Below, one piece after another: positions 46,394 through 53,659 of a DNA stretch of 64,000 nucleotides. The notes beneath the pieces are model-generated. The model had not been told where the DNA came from, did not search any database, and saw only the letters and a list, made by a program, of their open reading frames with translations. Numbering within the stretch: the stretch's first letter is position 1; each line of letters starts with the position of its first letter. Both the position numbers and the translations under genes were made by a program. This DNA is from an uncultured Prolixibacteraceae bacterium (GTDB taxonomy: Bacteria; Bacteroidota; Bacteroidia; Bacteroidales; Prolixibacteraceae). Where the stretch lies: contig CALGIG010000116.1 of assembly GCA_937915865.1 (NCBI GenBank), forward strand, positions 1 through 64,000, given 5' to 3'.

Positions 46394-47188
46394 TTATACA
46401 GCCACTGTTCCGGCGATGTGTGGATGGGATTGATAACCAATTAATTCAAAATCTTCGAACTTGAAGTCGAAAATATTTCTTATTTCTGGATTGATTTTCA
46501 TTTGTGGCAACGGATAAGGTTCGCGGCTCAACTGCAATTTAACCTGATCCATGTGATTCAGATAAATATGTGCGTCACCCAGCGTGTGAACAAACTCTCC
46601 AGGTTGTAACCCACAAACCTGTGCCATCATCATAGTTAATAAAGCGTACGATGCAATGTTGAACGGAACGCCAAGGAAAATGTCGGCACTTCGTTGGTAT
46701 AGCTGGCACGAAAGTTTTCCATCAGCCACATAAAATTGAATCAAAATGTGGCAAGGAGGCAAATTCATTTGATCAATTTGCCCCACATTCCATGCGCTGA
46801 TAATATGTCGTCGCGAATCGGGGTTATTTTTTAAGCTTTCAACAACTTGCGATACCTGGTCAATATGACGTCCATCAGGAGTAGGCCACGAACGCCATTG
46901 GTAACCATATACCGGGCCAAGGTTTCCGTTCTCGTCGGCCCATTCGTTCCAAATCCGAACACCATTATCTTTGAGGTATCCAATATTGGTATTCCCGGTC
47001 AGGAACCAAAGTAATTCATGAATGATTGACTTGAGATGTAATTTTTTGGTTGTAAGCACAGGGAATCTTTCTGAAAGATCGTATCGCGACTGGTAACCAA
47101 AAATGCTGATTGTTCCTGTACCTGTTCTGTCGCTCTTCTCAACTCCATTTTCAATAACATAGCTCAGTAAATCAAGATATTGCTTCAT
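46394..47188 (-). CDS. thyA: Thymidylate synthase
   Basis: This 264-residue protein matches ThyA, which methylates dUMP to dTMP using methylene-tetrahydrofolate. The phosphate-binding SDRTGTGT, WNEWADENGNLGPVYGYQWR, catalytic C146 in LPPCHILIQFY, QRSADIFLGVPFNIASYALL and the C-terminal HPHIAGTVAV are all present and in the expected positions. Start and length match the E. coli enzyme exactly. Confidence 0.97.
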   Translation of the reverse strand: MKQYLDLLSYVIENGVEKSDRTGTGTISIFGYQSRYDLSERFPVLTTKKLHLKSIIHELLWFLTGNTNIGYLKDNGVRIWNEWADENGNLGPVYGYQWRSWPTPDGRHIDQVSQVVESLKNNPDSRRHIISAWNVGQIDQMNLPPCHILIQFYVADGKLSCQLYQRSADIFLGVPFNIASYALLTMMMAQVCGLQPGEFVHTLGDAHIYLNHMDQVKLQLSREPYPLPQMKINPEIRNIFDFKFEDFELIGYQSHPHIAGTVAV

Positions 47189-47337
47189 CTTAAATTCCTT
47201 TAAAACTCCATTAATAAACCGTCAGCAAGGTAAAAAGTTTTCTGGATAATGCTGCGTTTAGCTAGCATTAATACTAATTTCATTTCAAAATCCTGAAACA
47301 TTTAAATACTTGGAGTGGATCAAAAAAGATAAGAAGA

Positions 47338-48597
47338 TTAATGATGAACCTTAAGTTCTGTTGCGTTGTGTTTATATCTGAAAACTATAGGAAATACAAT
47401 GGCTAAAACTAAAGCATAGGCTGCAAATATAAACCAAATTGTTGGCCATGAGCGATTTATGAGTTTTCCTCCTTCGCCATAAACAGAATAAAAATCGACA
47501 ACTGCTCCACTGGCATAACCACCAAAAATGGCTCCCAAACCGTTTGTAAGCATCATGAATAATCCCTGGGCACTGGCGCGTATTTCTGGTTTTGCTTCGG
47601 TCTCAACAAATAATGATCCGGAGATATTGAAAAAGTCGAAAGCCATTCCGTAAACGATCATTGATAAAATAAGCAAAATCAGCCCGTTGCCTGGATTCCC
47701 AATACCAAATAAACCAAAGCGAAGTACCCAGGCAAGCATGCTCATCAGCATTACCCGTTTAATCCCAAATTTGCGAAGGAAGAAAGGTATTGTCAGAATA
47801 AATAAAGTCTCCGACATTTGTGAGATTGACAAAAGGATAACCGAATGTTTAACGCCAAACGATTCAGCATATTCAGGAATATCCTTGAAGCTTCCGATAA
47901 ATAAATCGCCATAAGAGTTTGTTATTTGAAGAGCAGCGCCCAAAAGCATAGAGAAAAGAAAAAAAGCAATCATTTTTTTTGATTTAAACAATACAAGAGC
48001 GTCGAGCCCGAAAGCTGAAAGCCATGATTTATGTTCGGTTTTTGCTGGCGGGCATTTGGGTAAAGTGAAAGAATAAAGCGCCATAACCAGTGAAGCAACA
48101 GATCCGACATAGAGCTGGGCATTCGTGTTTTTAAATCCAGATAAATCGACAACCCACATTGCTACAATAAATCCAACAGTGCCAAAAGTTCTGATAGGCG
48201 GAAAGTCTTTGATTATATCGAATTTATGTTCTTCCAGGGCATTGTATGCAACTGAATAATTTAAGGATATAGTTGGCATATAAAAGAATAAATTAATGAG
48301 CATTGCCCAATACATGTGACTGTAGTCGGTTAACATTGAGGCATAAAAAAGTGCAACAGCCCCAAATAAATGGCAAATTCCCAATAACCGCTCTGCATTG
48401 ATCCATTTGTCAGCAATAATACCTATAATGCCAGGCATAATAAGTGATGCAATTCCGAGAGTTGCGAATATTGAGCCAATTTGTCCTCCTTCAAAATTCA
48501 ATACCCTGCCTAAATATCCGCCCAACGAAATTAACCACGATCCCCAAATAAAGAACTGGAGAAAGCTCATCACGATCAATCTATTCTTAATTCCCAT
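47338..48597 (-). CDS. MFS transporter of the nucleoside:H+ symporter family
   Basis: This 419-residue protein has 12 hydrophobic segments. The N-terminal RLIVMSFLQFFIWGSWLISLGGYL and the FATLGIASLIMPGIIGIIADKW loop are typical of NupG/XapB-type symporters. It would import nucleosides, feeding the thymidylate and salvage pathways; thyA lies just downstream on the same strand, 149 bp away. There is no terminator between, so they may be partly cotranscribed. Confidence 0.85.
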   Translation of the reverse strand: MGIKNRLIVMSFLQFFIWGSWLISLGGYLGRVLNFEGGQIGSIFATLGIASLIMPGIIGIIADKWINAERLLGICHLFGAVALFYASMLTDYSHMYWAMLINLFFYMPTISLNYSVAYNALEEHKFDIIKDFPPIRTFGTVGFIVAMWVVDLSGFKNTNAQLYVGSVASLVMALYSFTLPKCPPAKTEHKSWLSAFGLDALVLFKSKKMIAFFLFSMLLGAALQITNSYGDLFIGSFKDIPEYAESFGVKHSVILLSISQMSETLFILTIPFFLRKFGIKRVMLMSMLAWVLRFGLFGIGNPGNGLILLILSMIVYGMAFDFFNISGSLFVETEAKPEIRASAQGLFMMLTNGLGAIFGGYASGAVVDFYSVYGEGGKLINRSWPTIWFIFAAYALVLAIVFPIVFRYKHNATELKVHH

Positions 48598-48759
48598 AAT
48601 TTAATATCTTGAGTTGTTAAGTTTTTAGCGGCATTAAAACTACTAAAATCTGGCAATTCAAAAAGAAGTTAAAAGGAAAAAGGTGTATTGTTCGTTATAG
48701 AAAATTGTAACTGGAATTTAGATGACAGCTAATTATTGTTGAGCCTGGTAGCCTGGAGA

Positions 48760-49356
48760 TTATTCCTTTTTGCGTCGCTGAATTTCGTCTCTGATTGATG
48801 ACGCTTTTTCATAGTCTTCGGCTTGTATAGCATTGTCAAGCATTTGGTTTAACTCAGTTGATGTATATTTGTTATATTCGTGTTTCCCACGACTGGGGTC
48901 TTCTATCAACGGTTGGCCCCATTCTTCAGAGTTATGTTCGTTCTCAAATTCGATCACAATACCAGCCCGCTCCAGAATATCTTCGGTTGTAAAAATTGGG
49001 CAATCAAAACGAAGGGCAAGAGCAACAGCGTCAGATGTTCGCGAATCGATTGATATTATTTTATTATCACGCATGCAAACCAATTCTGAATAAAAAATAC
49101 CTTCCTCCAGTTTATAAATCATGACCTCAACTACGAAAATGTTGAATGAGGTTGCCATAAATTTAAAAAGATCATGAGTCAACGGACGTGGCGGTTTGAG
49201 CCCTTCAAGTTGAATGGCAATTGACTGTGCTTCAATCGGACCAATAATAATAGGTATACGACGATCTCCATTTTCTTCGGCTAAAACAAGTGCATACGCT
49301 CCTGATTGTGATTGACTAACGGAAAGTCCTAGTATATTCAGTTTGATTTTCTTCAT
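48760..49356 (-). CDS. DUF151 bifunctional nuclease-like protein with UVR motif
   Basis: 198 residues from the chosen start. The DUF151 domain fills residues 1-135 (LVLAEENGDRRIPIIIGPIEAQSIAIQL, SRTSDAVALALRFDCPIFTTEDILERAGI). A short UVR/UvrB-like helix pair ends the protein (ELNQMLDNAIQAEDYEKAS then IRDEIQRRKK). DUF151 proteins have been described as nucleases with a role in stress or development. The frame is open for a further 80 codons upstream, but a perfect -7 box inside it (49386-49393) and the domain boundary favour the ATG at 49356. Confidence 0.87.
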   Translation of the reverse strand: MKKIKLNILGLSVSQSQSGAYALVLAEENGDRRIPIIIGPIEAQSIAIQLEGLKPPRPLTHDLFKFMATSFNIFVVEVMIYKLEEGIFYSELVCMRDNKIISIDSRTSDAVALALRFDCPIFTTEDILERAGIVIEFENEHNSEEWGQPLIEDPSRGKHEYNKYTSTELNQMLDNAIQAEDYEKASSIRDEIQRRKKE

Positions 49357-49385
49357 CTCTAACCTGTGTACCCTCAACTGGGAAA

Positions 49386-49393
49386 CAAATATA
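49386..49393 (-). promoter_or_regulatory. -7 element of the DUF151 gene
   Basis: On the minus strand this reads TATATTTG, a perfect TAnnTTTG, 29 nt before the chosen ATG. Confidence 0.45.
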
Positions 49394-49584
49394 TGAAAAT
49401 TAATGTGAGTTTGTTTAGTTAAATGAAAACAATAAAAAGCGAAAGCGAGCAATGGGTAGTTACTACTTTTTACCCAATGAAGTATTTCATATAGGTTGTT
49501 TGGGTTAAACTTTAAATATTGATGTACAGTAGTTTGATTTTTGTTTTTTATCTGAAAAATAAATTGGAAAAAATAATGTAAACC

Positions 49585-49615
49585 TTTGGTGGTCACTTAA
49601 AATTGTCTACTTTTG
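49585..49615 (+). promoter_or_regulatory. Consensus promoter of rplU-rpmA
   Basis: TTTG (49585-49588), exactly 19 nt, then TACTTTTG (49608-49615): a full match to the Bacteroidota housekeeping promoter. The transcript would start near 49621. Confidence 0.85.
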
Positions 49616-49620
49616 CAGTC

Positions 49621-49699
49621 CGAAAGTTTTTCGAGTAGGCTCAATAAGTGTAATCTGTTTGATTACCGCCTGCCGGAAGTAATATTAAAATAAGTTGAA
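49621..49699 (+). promoter_or_regulatory. Structured leader of the L21-L27 operon
   Basis: The predicted 5' leader can fold into a small 5' hairpin (CGAAA with TTTCG, 49621-49633) and a two-part stem. The outer helix GTAGGC (49635-49640) pairs with GCCTGC (49668-49673), and the inner helix GTAATC (49650-49655) pairs perfectly with GATTAC (49661-49666). An asymmetric internal loop of nine bases on the 5' side separates them. This is the shape expected of an autogenous ribosomal-protein binding site, but no family is assigned here. Confidence 0.55.
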
Positions 49700-50011
49700 A
49701 TGTACGCAATCGTAGAAATTGCCGGTCAGCAAATTAAAGTAGAAAAAGGCCGGAAAGCTTATGTGCACCGTTTGGAAAATGCTGAAGGAGAATCAGTGTC
49801 ATTTGACAAAGTCCTTTTAGTAGATAATGATGGTGCTGTGAAAGTTGGAACTCCTGTTGTTGAAGGCGCAAGTATTAAGGCAACCGTTCTTGAACATGTA
49901 AAAGGAGATAAGGTATTGGTCTTCAAGAAGAAAAAAAGAAAAAGCTATCAGAAAATGAATGGTCACCGTCAATACCTGACCAAAATTCAGATTGAAGAAA
50001 TAATTGGATAA
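49700..50011 (+). CDS. rplU: 50S ribosomal protein L21
   Basis: This 103-residue protein matches bL21: MYAIVEIAGQQIKVEKGRKAYVHRL at the N-terminus, VLLVDNDGAVKVGTPVVEGASI in the middle and the basic KKKKRKSYQKMNGHRQYLTKIQIEEI end. It binds 23S rRNA near L20. It is the first gene of the L21-L27 operon, with a consensus promoter and a folded leader ahead of it. Confidence 0.97.
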   Translation: MYAIVEIAGQQIKVEKGRKAYVHRLENAEGESVSFDKVLLVDNDGAVKVGTPVVEGASIKATVLEHVKGDKVLVFKKKKRKSYQKMNGHRQYLTKIQIEEIIG

Positions 50012-50029
50012 CATTTAAAAAAATTAGCA

Positions 50030-50305
50030 ATGGCTCATAAGAAAGGTGTCGGTAGTTCCAAGAACGGACGCGAATCGCACAGTAAACGACTTGGCGTTAA
50101 AATTTTTGGCGGTCAGACTGCTGTAGCAGGTAATATTATTGTTCGCCAGAGAGGTACTTCACATCACCCAGGCTTAAACGTTGGTATTGGCAGAGATCAT
50201 ACTTTGTTTGCTTTGGTTGACGGAACTGTTGTTTTCAAAAAAAGAAGAGACAACAAATCGTTCGTGTCGGTTGACCCTGTTGTTCCAGTAGAAGGAAGCA
50301 ACTAG
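50030..50305 (+). CDS. rpmA: 50S ribosomal protein L27
   Basis: This 91-residue bL27 has the flexible N-terminus MAHKKGVGSSKNGRESHSKR that reaches the peptidyl-transferase centre. GGQTAVAGNIIVRQRGT, HPGLNVGIGRDHTLFAL and the VFKKRRDNKSFVSV tail follow. There is no Firmicutes-style N-terminal extension. It lies 18 bp after rplU, and a terminator follows. Confidence 0.97.
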   Translation: MAHKKGVGSSKNGRESHSKRLGVKIFGGQTAVAGNIIVRQRGTSHHPGLNVGIGRDHTLFALVDGTVVFKKRRDNKSFVSVDPVVPVEGSN

Positions 50306-50329
50306 AACGATGTAAGATATTCGTTGAAT

Positions 50330-50366
50330 AATCTCCTGCTTTCCAAAAGGCAGGAGATTTTTTATT
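50330..50366 (+). terminator. Intrinsic terminator after rpmA
   Basis: AATCTCCTGC (50330-50339) pairs with GCAGGAGATT (50350-50359), followed by TTTTTATTT. Confidence 0.88.
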
Positions 50367-50403
50367 TAAATTTGTCGGTCAATTCAAATTAATCTATCCG
50401 AAA

Positions 50404-51678
50404 ATGCTCAATTTAAAATTCATACAGGAAAATCCTGAATTGGTTATTGCCAAATTGAAAAAGAAGCATTTTGATGCTTCTTTAATCGTGCAGCAAATCA
50501 CTGCATTATCAGCAAAGAAAAATGAGATTCAGGCTACTGCCGACAAGAATAAAGCTGAGATGAATAAAATTTCGAAAGAAGTTGGTTTGTTGATGCGTGA
50601 AGGTAAAAAAGAGGAAGCTGAAGCAGCTAAAATTCGTACAGCCGAGCTGAAAGATTCGATCAAACAGCTTGATGAAGACTTTGCCCGAATTGATCAGGAA
50701 GTTTTCAGTTTGCAGGTTTTACTTCCAAATCTTCCAGCCGATATAGTTCCTGAAGGACGTACACCGGAAGACAATCTCGTTGTAAAAAGGAGTGGCGATA
50801 TCCCGGTTCTTCCGGAGAACAGTGTCCCTCACTGGGATTTGGCTAAAAAATACGACATAATCGATTTCGAACTTGGCGTTAAAATTACTGGCGCCGGATT
50901 CCCTGTATATAAGGGCAAAGGTGCCCGTTTGCAAAGAGCCCTGATCAATTTTTTTCTTGACGAAGCTCGCAACTCGGGATATCTTGAAATTCAGCCACCA
51001 TATATGGTAAACGAAGATTCTGGTTTTGGAACTGGCCAGCTACCTGATAAGGAAGGTCAAATGTATCATGCAACTGCTGATAATTTGTATCTGATTCCCA
51101 CGGCTGAAGTTCCGGTAACCAATATTTACCGCGATGTTATTGTTGAGTCAAAAGATTTGCCATTAAAAAATACTGCATATAGCGCTTGTTTCCGCCGAGA
51201 AGCTGGTTCGTATGGAAAAGATGTCCGTGGCTTGAACCGTTTACACCAGTTTGATAAAGTTGAAATTGTACAGATTGCTCATCCTGAAACCTCTTATGAC
51301 CGGCTCGATGAAATGGTTGCACATGTAACTGGCTTGGTTGAGAAACTGGAATTGCCATACAGAATCCTTCGTTTGTGTGGCGGTGATATGAGTTTTACTT
51401 CGGCATTGACTTACGATTTTGAAGTATTTTCGGCAGCTCAGGAAAAATGGCTGGAAGTAAGTTCGGTTTCTAATTTCGAATCGTTCCAGGCTAATCGGTT
51501 AAAATTGCGTTACCGCGATGAAGTAACCAAAAAACCAGTTGTTGCACATACGCTGAATGGAAGCGCTTTGGCATTGCCACGCATAATGGCTGCTTTACTC
51601 GAAAATAACCAAACTCCTAATGGAATTTGTATCCCCAAAGTCTTGGTCCCATATTGCGGGTTCGATATGATTGATTAG
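50404..51678 (+). CDS. serS: Seryl-tRNA synthetase
   Basis: This 424-residue class II synthetase has the N-terminal coiled-coil arm (about 30-105) that reads the long variable arm of tRNA-Ser. The catalytic domain follows, with GFPVYKGKGARLQRALINFF, LIPTAEVPVTN, the motif 2 loop ACFRREAGSYGKDVRGLNRLHQF and motif 3 LNGSALALPRIMAALLEN. Length and motifs are typical. A terminator lies just downstream. Confidence 0.97.
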   Translation: MLNLKFIQENPELVIAKLKKKHFDASLIVQQITALSAKKNEIQATADKNKAEMNKISKEVGLLMREGKKEEAEAAKIRTAELKDSIKQLDEDFARIDQEVFSLQVLLPNLPADIVPEGRTPEDNLVVKRSGDIPVLPENSVPHWDLAKKYDIIDFELGVKITGAGFPVYKGKGARLQRALINFFLDEARNSGYLEIQPPYMVNEDSGFGTGQLPDKEGQMYHATADNLYLIPTAEVPVTNIYRDVIVESKDLPLKNTAYSACFRREAGSYGKDVRGLNRLHQFDKVEIVQIAHPETSYDRLDEMVAHVTGLVEKLELPYRILRLCGGDMSFTSALTYDFEVFSAAQEKWLEVSSVSNFESFQANRLKLRYRDEVTKKPVVAHTLNGSALALPRIMAALLENNQTPNGICIPKVLVPYCGFDMID

Positions 51679-51699
51679 GATTCTTTTAAAATATTAAGT

Positions 51700-51744
51700 A
51701 TAAAGGCTGTTTCGTTGACGCATGAAATGGCCTTTATTGTTTTT
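51700..51744 (+). terminator. Intrinsic terminator after serS
   Basis: ATAAAGGC (51700-51707) pairs with GCCTTTAT (51730-51737), with inner TTTC/GAAA pairing, followed by TGTTTTTAG. Confidence 0.7.
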
Positions 51745-51816
51745 AGAATTAATCACTTTGTAATTGATCATATCGTTATATAATTTGAATTTAAAATTTA
51801 AAAAGGAATATTTTTT

Positions 51817-51824
51817 TAAGTTTG
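51817..51824 (+). promoter_or_regulatory. -7 element of the PUL 2 sigma gene
   Basis: TAAGTTTG is a perfect TAnnTTTG, 19 nt before the sigma start codon; the -33 region is AT-rich without a clear TTTG. Confidence 0.45.
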
Positions 51825-51843
51825 TACGTCTGAAAGATAAAAA

Positions 51844-52404
51844 ATGCACACTGCTACTGTCAGAAATTTTAACGATATCTATAAAGCTTATTACAAAAAG
51901 TCATTTTTGTTTGTAAAATCGTATTTACATGATGACTTGGCGGCTGAGGATATTGTATCTGATTCATTAATTAAGTTATGGGAACGATTAAAAACGAATC
52001 CGCCAGACCAGGTTGGCCCATTCCTTTTTACCATTCTAAAAAATCGTTCACTTGATTATTTAAAACATCAGGTTATTAAAAAGGATGTGCATGAGTCGTT
52101 AAAGAATGCCCTTAACCGTGAATTAGAGATTCGGATGTATTCATTGGATTCGAGTGATCCAAAGGAAATTTTCTCGAACGAAATTCAACAGATAATTGAA
52201 GCAACATTATTGTCGTTGCCCAGTAAAACTCGTGAAATATTTATCATGAGCAGGTTCCAAAATAAGTCGCACAAAGAAATTGCCGATTTTTTTGATATTA
52301 CAGTAAAAGGAGTTGATTATCATATTCTTCAGTCAGTTAGGGAACTAAGAAACGCACTGAAAGATTACCTGCCTTTTATTGGCTTAATTTCTTTCCTTCA
52401 ATAA
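51844..52404 (+). CDS. ECF-type RNA polymerase sigma-70 factor (PUL 2)
   Basis: This 186-residue protein has region 2 (FNDIYKAYYKKSFLFVKSYLHDDLAAEDIVSDSLIKLWERL) and region 4 (LLSLPSKTREIFIMSRFQN, then the helix-turn-helix KSHKEIADFFDITVKGVDYHILQSVRELR). It starts the regulator pair of PUL 2 and is clearly diverged from the PUL 1 sigma factor. Its target is presumably the susC promoter downstream. Confidence 0.93.
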   Translation: MHTATVRNFNDIYKAYYKKSFLFVKSYLHDDLAAEDIVSDSLIKLWERLKTNPPDQVGPFLFTILKNRSLDYLKHQVIKKDVHESLKNALNRELEIRMYSLDSSDPKEIFSNEIQQIIEATLLSLPSKTREIFIMSRFQNKSHKEIADFFDITVKGVDYHILQSVRELRNALKDYLPFIGLISFLQ

Positions 52405-52546
52405 AAATTTCCTATTCAACTTTTTTTGTAAAGAAAAATACTAGGGATTCCATTTGCTAAATCGTTATAGTTATAGACAGGCGAAAAAAGAGCAAATAGA
52501 TTACGATAATGTTCTTAGCTACTAATTAAAAATAAAATTTGGATAA

Positions 52547-53497
52547 TTGGAAAAGTTATTGCTGAAATATATTCAAGGTGAATGTAATGATGAAGAAAAA
52601 GCTCTTGTAGTGGAGTGGCTTGATACTGATCCTAAAAACCTAAAGGAATACCTTGCTTTACGAAAATTAAACGATATTGCTATTTGGCACGACTATTCAA
52701 ATTTACAGCAGGAAACTCAGCCAAACTCGGCCCAACTTACCAAAACTAAATCGAAATTGGTTGAATTATTTAAAGTTGCAGCAATCTTTTTGCTGGGTGT
52801 TTTCCTTACTTATTGGATGATCAATGAACCCCAAAAGATTGAACCTGTTTCGGCAATGCAAGTAATGTATGTTCCTGCAGGCCAGAGGGCAAAAATAACG
52901 CTTGAAGATGGGACCAAAGTGTGGTTAAATGCTAATACAACTTTGAGATTTCCTAATCGGTTTTCAAAAGATGTTCGGGAAGTGAAGTTAGATGGCGAGG
53001 CATTTTTTGAGGTTGTTTCATCGAGGACAAGGCCATTTTTTGTAAATACCGAAAAATATAGCGTTAAAGTATGGGGAACCAAATTTAACTTATCGGCATA
53101 TTCAAAGAGTGACAATTTTGAGACTTCGCTGATAGAAGGTTCGGTCGAAGTATTGGGAAAAGAAAATTCGCAAACGGTTGTACTAAAGCCCAAAGAAAGG
53201 GTTGCCACTGAAAATGGGGGGAAGATGGAAGTTTCTCATTTCGAAGACATGAATCAATTCCTATGGAAAAAGGGTATCCTATATTTTGATAATTTGTCAT
53301 TCTCGGAACTGGCCCAAAGGCTTGAACTGTATTTCGATGTTCAAATTGAGGTCAAAAATCAACATGTTTTATCGTACCACTGTACTGGGAAATTCAGGAC
53401 AAAAGATGGGGTTGAACACATTTTAAGAGTGCTTCAGCTCCGGAACAAATTTGATTACCGTTTCGATATAAACCGGACGAAAATTACTATTGAATAA
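52547..53497 (+). CDS. FecR-type anti-sigma factor (PUL 2)
   Basis: This 316-residue protein has a short cytoplasmic N-terminus (1-70), one membrane helix (about 75-92, VAAIFLLGVFLTYWMI), the FecR domain (about 105-205, AGQRAKITLEDGTKVWLN, LDGEAFFEVVSSRTRPFFV, YSVKVWGTKFNLSAY) and a C-terminal DUF4974 domain (about 245-316). The start is TTG; no ATG or GTG is available near the expected N-terminus. It is shorter in its cytoplasmic part than the PUL 1 FecR. Confidence 0.92.
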   Translation: MEKLLLKYIQGECNDEEKALVVEWLDTDPKNLKEYLALRKLNDIAIWHDYSNLQQETQPNSAQLTKTKSKLVELFKVAAIFLLGVFLTYWMINEPQKIEPVSAMQVMYVPAGQRAKITLEDGTKVWLNANTTLRFPNRFSKDVREVKLDGEAFFEVVSSRTRPFFVNTEKYSVKVWGTKFNLSAYSKSDNFETSLIEGSVEVLGKENSQTVVLKPKERVATENGGKMEVSHFEDMNQFLWKKGILYFDNLSFSELAQRLELYFDVQIEVKNQHVLSYHCTGKFRTKDGVEHILRVLQLRNKFDYRFDINRTKITIE

Positions 53498-53560
53498 TCA
53501 ACTTGACTGCTAGCTAATAACCTAAACCAAATTTGCCTATGATGAAATAACTCTAATATG

Positions 53561-53659
53561 AAAAAAAACGGAAGATGCGTCACCATCCTCCGTCTGATCA
53601 GGTCGTTAGATGACCAACTTCCTATTAAAATTAGTATTAACAACCCAAGAACAAATGTA
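53561..53659 (-). ncRNA. Putative cis-antisense sRNA to the susC leader, PUL 2 (DonS-like)
   Basis: On the minus strand a perfect -7 element TACATTTG covers 53659-53652; its first T is opposite the A of the susC ATG, exactly as in PUL 1. About 60 nt on is an intrinsic terminator: ACGGAGGATG (53593-53584) pairs with CATCTTCCGT (53577-53568), followed by eight Us. One pair is G-U in the antisense RNA but A-C in the sense strand, so the hairpin is more stable in the antisense direction. The predicted RNA is about 85 nt, from about 53646 to 53561. No clear -33 box. Confidence 0.68.

Noticed and set aside
49357..49596. Longer DUF151 protein starting at 49596
   Set aside because: The extra 80 residues are unlike the family, and a perfect -7 promoter box lies inside the extension.
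53561..53593. Sense-strand attenuator in the PUL 2 susC leader
   Set aside because: In the sense direction the stem has an A-C mismatch and is followed by CTGATCAGG rather than Us, so termination on that strand is unlikely; the antisense reading is better.
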